From Acholeplasmataceae bacterium (GTDB lineage Bacteria; Bacillota_I; Bacilli_A; Acholeplasmatales; Acholeplasmataceae): DNA of 23,288 nt. The stretch covers positions 1 to 23,288 of the forward strand of contig JALQTF010000084.1 of NCBI GenBank assembly GCA_023264085.1. Direction: 5' to 3'. Each line of letters begins with the position of its first letter. Position 1 is the stretch's first letter. The notes beneath the pieces were generated by a model that did not search any database, had not been told where the DNA came from, and saw only the letters and a program-made list of their open reading frames with translations. Of this stretch, positions 1-7,194 are shown piece by piece. The position numbers were made by a program, and so were the translations under genes.

Positions 1-338
1 ATCGTTGCAATTAATTCAAGCATACCTTGCGGTAATCGATCTCTTCTACCAATAAAATGAACTTTATGATCGAGTTCTTCTTTTCTTGATTCAAAAATTT
101 CAATCGGTTTGGTCATTAAGTAGTCGACTTCTTCTTGTGGACGTTTCCAATTTTCTGTACTAAATGCAAAAACTGTGAGTTTTTTCACTCCCAGTTTTCT
201 AATTTCTTTTGTAATTGTAAATAAATTTTGACCACCTTGATAATGTCCTTGAGAACGTGGTAGGCCTCTTTTACTAGCCCATCTTCCATTACCATCTAAT
301 ATGATGGCGACATGTGATGGCACGGTGCTTAATTTCAT
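1..338 (-). CDS. uppS: Undecaprenyl/polyprenyl diphosphate synthase, N-terminal part (cut by window edge)
   Basis: Cis-prenyltransferase of the UppS/IspU family, which condenses isopentenyl diphosphate onto farnesyl diphosphate to make the long-chain lipid carrier. About 112 N-terminal codons are visible; the C-terminus lies beyond base 1. The family signature HVAIILDGNGRWA follows about eight residues after the start and includes the Asp and Asn-Gly-Arg-Trp of the diphosphate-binding region. The segment FAFSTENWKRP is also characteristic. The ATG is at 336-338, preceded by a GGGAG ribosome binding site at 344-348. It follows frr as in Bacillus, but a terminator and a promoter -10 box separate the two, so it probably has its own transcript. 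In a wall-less organism the product would serve other polyprenyl needs; that is inference. Confidence 0.93.
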   Translation of the reverse strand, partial: MKLSTVPSHVAIILDGNGRWASKRGLPRSQGHYQGGQNLFTITKEIRKLGVKKLTVFAFSTENWKRPQEEVDYLMTKPIEIFESRKEELDHKVHFIGRRDRLPQGMLELIAT

Positions 339-354
339 GTGTGCTCCCACAATT

Positions 355-360
355 ATTATA
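355..360 (-). promoter_or_regulatory. -10 box of a uppS promoter
   Basis: The minus strand reads TATAAT 17 bases before the uppS start codon. The candidate -35 is poor (TAAAAT at 17-base spacing). The predicted transcription start is about base 348, leaving a leader of about 10 bases that is nearly all ribosome binding site. An imperfect ACAC-N6-GTGT inverted repeat lies just upstream. Confidence 0.5.
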
Positions 361-384
361 CACGAAAATGTGTGATTATTTTAT

Positions 385-408
385 AGAAAATAAAAGGCTT
401 TCGCCTTA
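385..408 (-). terminator. Intrinsic terminator after frr
   Basis: On the minus strand, AAGGC-GAAA-GCCTT (403-407 paired with 394-398, GNRA-type loop) overlaps the frr stop codon and is followed by TTTTATTTTC. The stem is short but the T-tract is good. It would separate frr from uppS. Confidence 0.7.
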
Positions 409-960
409 TATTTTAAGTAATTCAGATGATTTTTCCTTAATGAGGGTGTCAACTTTATCAACGTATGTATTCGTAAGATCTTGAACATCCTCTAAATACC
501 CTTTTTCATCATCTTCAGTGAGTCCTATTTTTTTGATGTGATCATTGGCATCTCGTCTCACGTTTCTTACCGCAACTTTCGCATGTTCTCCATGCTTTTC
601 AACATCTTTTACGAGTTCTTTTCTACGCTGTTCTGTTGGTTGAGGTAAAATCAAACGAATGCCTGTTCCATCATTGATTGGATTGAGTCCAAGTGTCGAT
701 GCATGAATCGCTTGTTCGATATCTTTTAATAACGATTTATCGTAAGGTTTAATAAATAATTGATTCCCTTCAACAACACTAATACTACCAATTTGATTGA
801 GTGGTGTGTCTGTTCCGTAGTAAGAAATTGTAATTTCATCCAGTAACCCTGGATTTGCACGTCCAGTTCTTATGTGTGTCAGTTCATGCGACAAGACATC
901 ACATGCTTTTTTCATTTTTTCTTCAGTTTCTAATAAAATGATATCTGCTTGATCATTCAT
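406..960 (-). CDS. frr: Ribosome recycling factor
   Basis: RRF splits post-termination ribosomes together with EF-G. The 184-residue product has the family's usual length and hallmark segments: an N-terminal ELTHIRTGRANPGLLDEI stretch, the NPINDGTGIRLILPQPTEQRR core, and a C-terminal helix with a VDTLIKEKSSELL tail. I chose the ATG at 958-960 over the in-frame ATG at 990. It gives the normal N-terminus and has a strong GGGAGG site 7-12 bases upstream, whereas the longer form would add ten unrelated residues inside pyrH. That ribosome binding site lies in the last codons (Trp-Glu-Gly) of pyrH, which ends one base before this start, so the two are probably translationally coupled. Confidence 0.97.
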   Translation of the reverse strand: MNDQADIILLETEEKMKKACDVLSHELTHIRTGRANPGLLDEITISYYGTDTPLNQIGSISVVEGNQLFIKPYDKSLLKDIEQAIHASTLGLNPINDGTGIRLILPQPTEQRRKELVKDVEKHGEHAKVAVRNVRRDANDHIKKIGLTEDDEKGYLEDVQDLTNTYVDKVDTLIKEKSSELLKI

Positions 961-961
961 A

Positions 962-1675
962 TTAACCCTCCCATGATACTTTTGTACCAATAGGCTCCTC
1001 TAATATTGCTTTTTTCATATTACCTGATGTATTAAGATTAAATACAATCACATCGATTTTATTCTCATGACACATAGATGCGGCTGTTTGATCCATCACA
1101 CCTAGTTTTTTTACAAGAATATCTTCTTGTGTGAGTGCATCATACATCGTTGCATCTTGATGTTTCTTAGGATCTTTATCATAGACACCATCAACTCCGT
1201 TTTTTGCCATTAAGATAATTTTAGCATCCAACTCTGCTGCTCTAAGTGCCGCAGCTGTATCAGTTGAAAAATAAGGTGTTCCAGTGCCTCCAGCAAATAT
1301 TAAGACACGATTCTTTTCAAAATGACGCATCGCACGTCTTCTTATGTAAGGTTCTGCTACCGTTGAGATCGGTAATACTGTCATGACTCTCGATGGAACA
1401 TCTATGCTTTCAAGGGCATCTTGGAGTGCCAAACTGTTCATAACTGTACCTAACATTCCCATATAATCTGCTTGCGCTCGATCCATTCCGAGTTCTTCAC
1501 CTGTTTTACCGCGCCATAAATTACCCCCGCCAACAACAATTCCCACATCTACGCCAAGCGCGTGAATGTCTTTTATTTCGGTTGCGATTTTTTTAACTGT
1601 CAAAGGATGAATGCCATATGTTCCATCCCCTTTAAGTGCTTCACCACTCAGTTTAATAATGACACGTTTATACAT
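962..1675 (-). CDS. pyrH: UMP kinase
   Basis: Bacterial UMP kinase of the amino acid kinase fold; it converts UMP to UDP with ATP for RNA and DNA precursor supply. At 237 residues it has the family's usual size. The N-terminal KLSGEAL phosphate-binding segment, the GGGNLWRG glycine loop, the DYMGMLGTVMNSLALQDAL helix and GGTGTPYFSTDTAAALRA are all diagnostic. The start ATG at 1675 has a GAGGTGA site. It lies between tsf and frr in the conserved rpsB-tsf-pyrH-frr order, 14 bases after tsf. Confidence 0.98.
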   Translation of the reverse strand: MYKRVIIKLSGEALKGDGTYGIHPLTVKKIATEIKDIHALGVDVGIVVGGGNLWRGKTGEELGMDRAQADYMGMLGTVMNSLALQDALESIDVPSRVMTVLPISTVAEPYIRRRAMRHFEKNRVLIFAGGTGTPYFSTDTAAALRAAELDAKIILMAKNGVDGVYDKDPKKHQDATMYDALTQEDILVKKLGVMDQTAASMCHENKIDVIVFNLNTSGNMKKAILEEPIGTKVSWEG

Positions 1676-1689
1676 GATTCACCTCGGAT

Positions 1690-2562
1690 TTATTTTCTAA
1701 CCTGACTCATGACTTCAGCAGCGAAGTCTTCTTGTTTTTTCTCAATACCTTCTCCAACTTCAAGTCTAACAAATGAAAGGACTTTATTTTGTTTAGATGA
1801 TACATATTGAGAGACAGTTTGATCAGGATCTTTAACAAACGGTTGGTCTACCAATGTAATTTCTTTTAAAAATTTATTGAGTCTACCTTCAATCATTTTT
1901 TCAACAATATTTGCAGGTTTTCCTTCTGCAAGCGCTTGTTGAGTGAGTACATGACGTTCGTGTTCAAGAGTTTCAGTGTCAACTTGATCACGATCTAAAT
2001 ATTGAGGTTTTTGAGCAGCAACATGCATAGAAATATCTTTTGCAGTTTCTTCATCGTTTTTATCTAAGACAGCTAACGCGACAATGCGTCCACCCATGTG
2101 CTTGTAAGCCCCGAACCCTTGTTCATTGCTCTTAATAACTCTTGACACACGTCTAAGTGTAATGTTTTCACCAATTGTTGCAGTTGCTTCTTTTAATAAT
2201 ACTTCGATGGTTTTACCATTAGACTCTAATGCGAGCGCTTCTTCTGTGTTTGAAACACGACTATTGATAAGTGCTTCTCCAACTTGATCGAGTAATTTTA
2301 AAAATTGATCATTTTTAGAGACGAAATCAGTTTCTGAATTTAATTCAAATACAACGGCTTCATTTCCTGAAATAACAACATTGCATAAACCTTCTGCAGC
2401 AATTCTATCTGCTTTTTTCTCAGCTTTTGCAATACCTTTTTCTCTTAAATAGTCAACTGCAGCAGCGACGTCTCCTTCAGTTGCTTCTAATGCTTTTTTA
2501 CAATCTAACATACCTGCGCCAGTTTTATCACGCAATTCTTTAACGAGTTGTGCTGTAATCAT
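1690..2562 (-). CDS. tsf: Translation elongation factor Ts
   Basis: EF-Ts is the GDP/GTP exchange factor for EF-Tu. The 290-residue product is full length. Residues 1-50 form the UBA-like EF-Tu-binding domain (LVKELRDKTGAGMLDCKKAL and YLREKGIAKAEKKADR). The core contains the NSETDFVSKNDQF motif near residue 75, whose TDFV segment contacts EF-Tu. The ATG at 2562 has an AAAGGAG site. It follows rpsB by 46 bases that hold a hairpin able to act as an attenuator, so EF-Ts output may be set below that of S2. Confidence 0.98.
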   Translation of the reverse strand: MITAQLVKELRDKTGAGMLDCKKALEATEGDVAAAVDYLREKGIAKAEKKADRIAAEGLCNVVISGNEAVVFELNSETDFVSKNDQFLKLLDQVGEALINSRVSNTEEALALESNGKTIEVLLKEATATIGENITLRRVSRVIKSNEQGFGAYKHMGGRIVALAVLDKNDEETAKDISMHVAAQKPQYLDRDQVDTETLEHERHVLTQQALAEGKPANIVEKMIEGRLNKFLKEITLVDQPFVKDPDQTVSQYVSSKQNKVLSFVRLEVGEGIEKKQEDFAAEVMSQVRK

Positions 2563-2584
2563 ATAAATCTCCTTTAATTTTAAT

Positions 2585-2611
2585 GAAAGAAAAGGGGTAA
2601 ATTACCCCTTA
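2585..2611 (-). terminator. Hairpin between rpsB and tsf (weak terminator or attenuator)
   Basis: In the minus-strand RNA, AAGGGGT-AATTT-ACCCCTT begins at the rpsB stop codon and is followed by only a short TTTTCTTTC run. The stem is seven pairs. Partial termination between these two genes is known in E. coli. Here I infer the same from the position and the imperfect T-tract. Confidence 0.5.
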
Positions 2612-3610
2612 TGCTTGTTTTAATAACGCTACTAGTTCTGCTTTTTTAAGGGTAGAATATCCTGATAATCCTTTTTCTTTAGCAAGATTACGTAAGTCTG
2701 ATACTTTCATGGCATCATAATCTACTTGACTTGCAGGCACTTCTTTTTCTACTTCTTCTTTAACCACTTTTTTAGGGGTTGCTTCTTTTTTAGGTGTTGG
2801 AGCAACGACTTTTTCTTCTTTTACTTCAACTTTTTCTGCTTCTTTTTCAGGTGCTTCAGCAGCTGGTTTTTCATCTCTATCTCTTCTTGAAGCTTCTTGT
2901 GGAGTTTCATCTTCATATTTTTCAACAACGCCACCCATCGCTTCAACACATGCATTTCCCATAACCCAAACAAGTAATTTGACAGCACGTATTGCATCAT
3001 CATTGGCAGGAATGATGTGATCTACTAAATCAGGATCACAGTTAGAATCTACGATACCAAATACTGGTATCTTTAATTTTCTTGCTTCTAAGACTGCGTT
3101 AATTTCGTTACTAGGATCGACAACAAAAACTGCCTCTGGAAGTTTTGTCATTTCTTTAATCCCACCAAGGAATTTCTCTAAACGTTCTCTTTCTTTAACA
3201 AGTCCTAAGACTTCTTTTTTTGGAAGTTTTTCGAATGTACCATCACTTTCCATTGCATAAAGATCTTTTAGACGTTTAATTCTTTTTTTAATTGTTTTAA
3301 AGTTTGTAAGTGTACCACCGAGCCAACGTTGATCAACATAATATTGGCCTGTTCGTATTGCTTCTTCTTTTACGGCTTCTTGAGCTTGTTTTTTTGTACC
3401 TACAAACAATACTTTTCCGCCTTCAGCGATAATTTGAAATAACGCTTGATATGTTCTTTCAATTTCCTCTGCTGTTTTCTTTAAATCGATAATGTGTATG
3501 CCATTTCTAGCTGTAAAGATGTAAGGTGCCATTTTAGGATTCCAACGACGTGTTGCATGTCCAAAATGAACGCCAGACTCTAATAGTTGTTTCATTGAAA
3601 CGACTGCCAT
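2609..3610 (-). CDS. rpsB: 30S ribosomal protein S2 with long C-terminal extension
   Basis: The first ~230 residues are a normal S2 (GVHFGHATRRWNPKM near residue 14, VDQRWLGGTLTNFKTI near 92, VDPSNEINAVLEA near 164). The protein then continues for about 100 residues beyond a typical S2. Residues ~231-295 are a Lys/Glu/Ala/Pro-rich, low-complexity, probably disordered linker. Residues ~297-333 (KVSDLRNLAKEKGLSGYSTLKK...) resemble the small helical Rho N-terminal/SAP-type domain, a nucleic-acid-binding fold. The ATG at 3610 has an AAAGGAG site. It is the first gene of the operon, behind a consensus promoter and a roughly 110-base leader. S2 tails of varied length are known in mollicutes; the domain assignment is by eye. 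Confidence 0.97.
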   Translation of the reverse strand: MAVVSMKQLLESGVHFGHATRRWNPKMAPYIFTARNGIHIIDLKKTAEEIERTYQALFQIIAEGGKVLFVGTKKQAQEAVKEEAIRTGQYYVDQRWLGGTLTNFKTIKKRIKRLKDLYAMESDGTFEKLPKKEVLGLVKERERLEKFLGGIKEMTKLPEAVFVVDPSNEINAVLEARKLKIPVFGIVDSNCDPDLVDHIIPANDDAIRAVKLLVWVMGNACVEAMGGVVEKYEDETPQEASRRDRDEKPAAEAPEKEAEKVEVKEEKVVAPTPKKEATPKKVVKEEVEKEVPASQVDYDAMKVSDLRNLAKEKGLSGYSTLKKAELVALLKQA

Positions 3611-3720
3611 AATAAAATTCTCCTTTTTTTGTTTTTTCCTCTATGTTGCTTCACATCATTCATCTTATATTTCAAAGACACACGAATCATGAAACACAAC
3701 ATATGTGTTTTCTTATAGCC
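3611..3720 (-). promoter_or_regulatory. 5' leader of the rpsB operon
   Basis: About 110 transcribed bases precede rpsB. The leader contains the hairpin AAACACA-TATGT-TGTGTTT (3704-3710 paired with 3692-3698), and a second GTGTGT stretch downstream could compete for the ACACA arm. r-protein leaders often mediate feedback. I do not recognise this one as a named family. Confidence 0.35.
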
Positions 3721-3726
3721 TTAAAT

Positions 3727-3755
3727 ACTATATCATATAACACATCTATATGCAA
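3727..3755 (-). promoter_or_regulatory. Promoter of the rpsB-tsf-pyrH-frr operon
   Basis: The minus strand has -35 TTGCAT (3750-3755), a 17-base spacer, and -10 TATAGT (3727-3732) preceded by TGA, giving an extended -10. No convincing terminator lies between dut and this promoter, so read-through from the upstream operon is possible. Confidence 0.8.
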
Positions 3756-3788
3756 CCATTTATGCACATCAATCGTGTCTATTAATTA

Positions 3789-4229
3789 CTAAGTGCTACT
3801 CCCAAATCCACCTTTACGTTCTTTTGAGACAGGAAGATCATTTGATGTCTTTAGAAACTTTTGAAACAGTCCTTGCGCAATACGTTCGAATTTCTCAATC
3901 ACAACCGGAGCATCAGTGAAATTATAGAGTGGAAACATGATGTGTCCTTCGTTATTTTCGTTATTGTAGTAATCTTTGTCGATAACACCAACACCATTAC
4001 TCATCATGAGTCCTTTTTTAATACCAAGTGATGATCTAGGGTAGACAAGCAAAACTTCTTCTTCGTCTAATTGTACTTTTAAACCTGTAGCTACAAGCTT
4101 AATTTCTTTTGGCGCTATAACAACACGTTCATATGAGGATAAATCATATCCAGCACTATCGAATGTTTGTCTTTGTGGAATCACGATGTCTTCTGCGTTC
4201 ATATAACTTACTTTTTCAAATTGTCTCAT
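3789..4229 (-). CDS. dut: dUTP diphosphatase (dUTPase)
   Basis: Trimeric dUTPase hydrolyses dUTP to dUMP and pyrophosphate, keeping uracil out of DNA and feeding dTMP synthesis. All five motifs are present in 146 residues: AGYDL (motif 1), PRSSLGIKKGL (2), GVIDKDYYNNENNEGHI (3, with catalytic Asp and the base-binding Tyr), ERIAQGLF (4) and RKGGFGSST at the very C-terminus (5). The Asn-rich motif 3 is the type common in Firmicutes and their phages. Its ATG overlaps the TGA of xerC (ATGA), and it is the last gene of the ung-folC-folT-trmFO-xerC-dut run. The ribosome binding site (AAGGAGAAATC) lies in the end of xerC. Confidence 0.97.
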   Translation of the reverse strand: MRQFEKVSYMNAEDIVIPQRQTFDSAGYDLSSYERVVIAPKEIKLVATGLKVQLDEEEVLLVYPRSSLGIKKGLMMSNGVGVIDKDYYNNENNEGHIMFPLYNFTDAPVVIEKFERIAQGLFQKFLKTSNDLPVSKERKGGFGSST

Positions 4230-5140
4230 GATTTCTCCTTGTTTTTTTGCATTCTCGGGTGGGCATTCTGATACATTTTTTGGATGTTTTTATTGTCTAA
4301 GTGTGTATAGATTTGAGTTGAAGTGAGTTGTTCATGTCCAAGTAACTCTTGGACACTTCGTAAATCTGCACCATGGGATAACAAAGTGGATGCAAATGCA
4401 TGTCTTAACATATGAGGATGTAATTGATACGTTTCTCCCGATTGATAAATGACTTGTTGCACCATCTTTTCTAAATTGCGAACAGTCATTTTTGTACCTA
4501 AACGAGATAAAAAAACATAAGGTGTTGCAGGTTGACCAGTTTTAATCAAAATTTCTGCACGTGTGTGGGTCATATATCGTGATAAATGTTCTGCAATTGT
4601 TTTTGTAAAGGGAACTAATCGAGTTTTTTGTCCTTTACCAATAATTCTAAATGTACGTTCAACAATATCGATATCCTTTATTTTCAGAGAAATTAACTCG
4701 CTTGCTCTTAGTCCACAACTATAAAGAATATCTAACATGATAAAATTTCTAAATTGAATAGGTTTTTTTTTGTCCATCACTTTAAATAGTGCTTCTATTT
4801 CATCATCATGGATACGTTTTGGTAATCGTTTTTCTATTTTTGGGGCTTGAACTTCGTGCATGAAATTATAATCAATCGCACCTTCTTCAAAACAATATTC
4901 ATAAAACATACGTAACGAAGAAAGTCTTCTCGAAATCGTTTTAGAACTCTTATTATGTGTTTGCAAATATGAGATATAATGTCTGATGATTCTTGATCGT
5001 TTGATATCTAAAACTGACTCAGCAAATCCTTCTTGAGTAACAAACCCCTCAAAATCATGAATATCTCTTTTGTAACCGTTAATTGTATGTTCAGAATATT
5101 TTTTAATATATGTTAAGTATTCAAGAAACTGTTCAATCAA
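4226..5140 (-). CDS. xerC: Tyrosine recombinase XerC/CodV family
   Basis: Site-specific tyrosine recombinase, probably for chromosome dimer resolution. The catalytic set is complete: Arg145 in CGLRASEL, Lys169 in the GKGQKTR turn, His243 and Arg246 in HPHMLRH, His269 in LLGHEQ, and nucleophile Tyr278 in TQIYTH. Residues ~1-85 form the SAM-like core-binding domain. At 304 residues it is of normal length. The start is TTG at 5138-5140: the frame is closed by a TGA three codons upstream and no ATG gives a proper N-terminus. It overlaps the end of trmFO by 8 bases. The trmFO-codV order matches Bacillus, but the following hslVU-codY genes are absent here and dut takes their place. Confidence 0.93.
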   Translation of the reverse strand: MIEQFLEYLTYIKKYSEHTINGYKRDIHDFEGFVTQEGFAESVLDIKRSRIIRHYISYLQTHNKSSKTISRRLSSLRMFYEYCFEEGAIDYNFMHEVQAPKIEKRLPKRIHDDEIEALFKVMDKKKPIQFRNFIMLDILYSCGLRASELISLKIKDIDIVERTFRIIGKGQKTRLVPFTKTIAEHLSRYMTHTRAEILIKTGQPATPYVFLSRLGTKMTVRNLEKMVQQVIYQSGETYQLHPHMLRHAFASTLLSHGADLRSVQELLGHEQLTSTQIYTHLDNKNIQKMYQNAHPRMQKNKEKS

Positions 5141-6431
5141 ATTGTATCACTTCTTTCTTGAATGCGTCCATTGCATGGGCAGCTCTATTTACATAAAATG
5201 TTTTTCTATCCGCTTTACGCATCTTTTTTTCAACAAGATCCATGAGTCCAAAATTAGCATTCATTGGTACGAATGACCGATTTGGTGTTGAAACGTATCG
5301 GGCCATTGCACCCATCATTGTATCTTTAGGAAAAGGTTGAATGTTACCTTTTGTCAAAAATAGATCCATTTGTATTGCTGCATTTAAACCTGAAGCAGCA
5401 CTTTCTACATACCCTTCAACACCTGATAATTGACCAGCGATAAAGATATTTGGGTAAGCTTTCATTTGAAACCCACCATTTAATACTTCCGTGGACTGAA
5501 TATAATGATTTTTATGCATGACACCATAACGTATGATGTTTGCCTTTTCCAAACCTGGTATCATTTGAATTAATTTCTTTTGCGCAGGCCACGTTAGATG
5601 TGTTTGAAATCCAACAATGTTATACATCGATTTACCAACATCATCTTGTCTTAACTGGATAACAGCATACGGTTTTATATGATTCGTTTCTAACCCTACG
5701 GGTTTTAATGGACCAAATCTTAGCGTATCAATGCCACGTTCAGCCATGGTTTCTACCGGCATACAACCTTCAAAAACGTTATTTTCAAAGTCTTTGACTT
5801 CAACTTTGTCAGCACGCATTAAGGCTTCATGAAATTGAAGATACGTTTCCTTATCCATTGGACAATTGATATAGTCTGCATCCCCTTTGTCATATCTACT
5901 TTTTAAATAGCAAATATTCATATCAATAGAAGCACCATCGATGATCGGTGCAACTGCATCAAAAAAATGTAGAAATTCTTGATCAAATAAATCACCAAGA
6001 GACGACATTAATTCATTGTGTGTGAGAGGTCCTGTTGCAATAATGGTTGGTATTTCAATATCGATTTTTTGATACACTTCATCAATTATTGTCAAATTTT
6101 CAAAAGATGACAATGATTGATATATCGTATGTGAAAATACACTTCGATCTACAGCAAGCGAAGAGCCTGCAGGTACTTGAGCAACCTCTGCAGCTTTCAT
6201 TGTGATCGAATCAAATTGACGCATCTCATGTTTTAATAATCCAACGCCATTATGGATATCATTAGATCTCAATGAATTAGAACATACGAGTTCTGCAAAA
6301 TCACCTGTACGATGCGCAGGTGTCATCACTTTAGGTCGCATTTCATATAAATCAACATGATATCCTTTTTTTAATAAATAATATGCAGCTTCAACACCAG
6401 CCAAACCTGCACCAATCACTCTAACTTTCAA
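5133..6431 (-). CDS. trmFO: Methylenetetrahydrofolate-tRNA (uracil-5-)-methyltransferase TrmFO
   Basis: This flavoprotein makes m5U54 (T54) in tRNA using 5,10-methylenetetrahydrofolate as carbon donor and FAD. The N-terminal FAD-binding GAGLAG (residues 7-12) opens a Rossmann fold. CSNSLRS (Cys50) and QLSGVEGYVESAASG in the last third are family signatures. At 432 residues it is full length. The start must be TTG at 6429-6431: an in-frame TGA lies three codons upstream, GAGAGGG is a good ribosome binding site 5 bases before it, and the GAGLAG motif requires it. It overlaps the upstream transporter gene by 11 bases. A folate transporter and FolC upstream fit its folate requirement. Confidence 0.96.
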   Translation of the reverse strand: MKVRVIGAGLAGVEAAYYLLKKGYHVDLYEMRPKVMTPAHRTGDFAELVCSNSLRSNDIHNGVGLLKHEMRQFDSITMKAAEVAQVPAGSSLAVDRSVFSHTIYQSLSSFENLTIIDEVYQKIDIEIPTIIATGPLTHNELMSSLGDLFDQEFLHFFDAVAPIIDGASIDMNICYLKSRYDKGDADYINCPMDKETYLQFHEALMRADKVEVKDFENNVFEGCMPVETMAERGIDTLRFGPLKPVGLETNHIKPYAVIQLRQDDVGKSMYNIVGFQTHLTWPAQKKLIQMIPGLEKANIIRYGVMHKNHYIQSTEVLNGGFQMKAYPNIFIAGQLSGVEGYVESAASGLNAAIQMDLFLTKGNIQPFPKDTMMGAMARYVSTPNRSFVPMNANFGLMDLVEKKMRKADRKTFYVNRAAHAMDAFKKEVIQFD

Positions 6432-7185
6432 TAAACCCTCTCAATGATGTCACCTGTTGTTTTTTTATGACATTGATGATTGCTAAAACAATGATGATCT
6501 TAAATGGAATCATAAGTGATCCTCTAATAATACGTGCAAGAAATCCAATATAATAAGGTTGTCCAAATAAATCTTGAATCCATAATGGTGTTAATAAAAT
6601 AATCACGAAAAATTCAATCAATATGATCATAATTGAAACGACATACATATCTCTAATTTCGTACTTATAATCTCTTAGTGTTAAATACATAAAACCTAAG
6701 GTCAAAAGCGTCATCACTACAATTAATGAGACAATCGCAATTCTAATTTCTAAATTAAGAGTGACACTATCACCACCTAAAGAGAGGTCATTAAGCGAGT
6801 ATAATACAATAATGGTCGCCAAAATCAATACACTTGATGTTATAAGTAGTGTGTTTTTGATGAATTTGAAATTTTTATTCATAAAAAATAATGGAATGAG
6901 TCCTGAAAATAGTCCTATCAACGCATAATTAATGGTAAATCCAACATGATATGCACCTTGGCCATATAACAAGAAATTTAAGATGTCTATGACAATGCCA
7001 ACACCCATGCCATACCACTTACCTAAGATGAGACCTGCTAAAATAATAGGTATTGCAACGATATCTAATCGCAATGCTGGTACAGAAAAAATCGGTAATA
7101 TGATTGAAAAATTACCGAGGATCACACCTACTGTTGTTAACATAGTTGCAGTCGTGATTTGAATCACTTGAATTTTATCTTTCAT
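6421..7185 (-). CDS. folT: Folate-type ECF transporter substrate-binding (S) component
   Basis: This is an integral membrane protein resembling FolT, the folate-specific S component of energy-coupling-factor transporters, which works with a shared EcfA-EcfA'-EcfT module not in this window. The N-terminal half has LRLDIVAIPIILAGLILGKW, the GIVIDILNFLL helix and GAYHVGFTINYALIGLFSG, all matching the FolT pattern. The C-terminal LTPLWIQDLFGQPYY and the following Arg-containing helix also fit. At 254 residues it exceeds the usual ~170-180: residues ~108-175 hold extra hydrophobic segments. The ATG at 7185 has an AGGGGGAAA site that overlaps the folC stop. It lies directly between folC and folate-dependent trmFO, which supports folate as substrate; the specificity is still inference. 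Confidence 0.8.
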   Translation of the reverse strand: MKDKIQVIQITTATMLTTVGVILGNFSIILPIFSVPALRLDIVAIPIILAGLILGKWYGMGVGIVIDILNFLLYGQGAYHVGFTINYALIGLFSGLIPLFFMNKNFKFIKNTLLITSSVLILATIIVLYSLNDLSLGGDSVTLNLEIRIAIVSLIVVMTLLTLGFMYLTLRDYKYEIRDMYVVSIMIILIEFFVIILLTPLWIQDLFGQPYYIGFLARIIRGSLMIPFKIIIVLAIINVIKKQQVTSLRGFIES

Positions 7186-7194
7186 AATTTCCCC

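Noticed and set aside
2821..3003. Minus-strand 60-codon frame inside the rpsB tail
   Set aside because: It is out of frame with rpsB and its Lys-rich content merely reflects the charged linker codons. No start signal was found.
4226..5140. Tyrosine recombinase as a sign of an integrated element
   Set aside because: It is embedded in a conserved operon beside trmFO, matches XerC/CodV, and no attachment-site repeats or phage genes are nearby.
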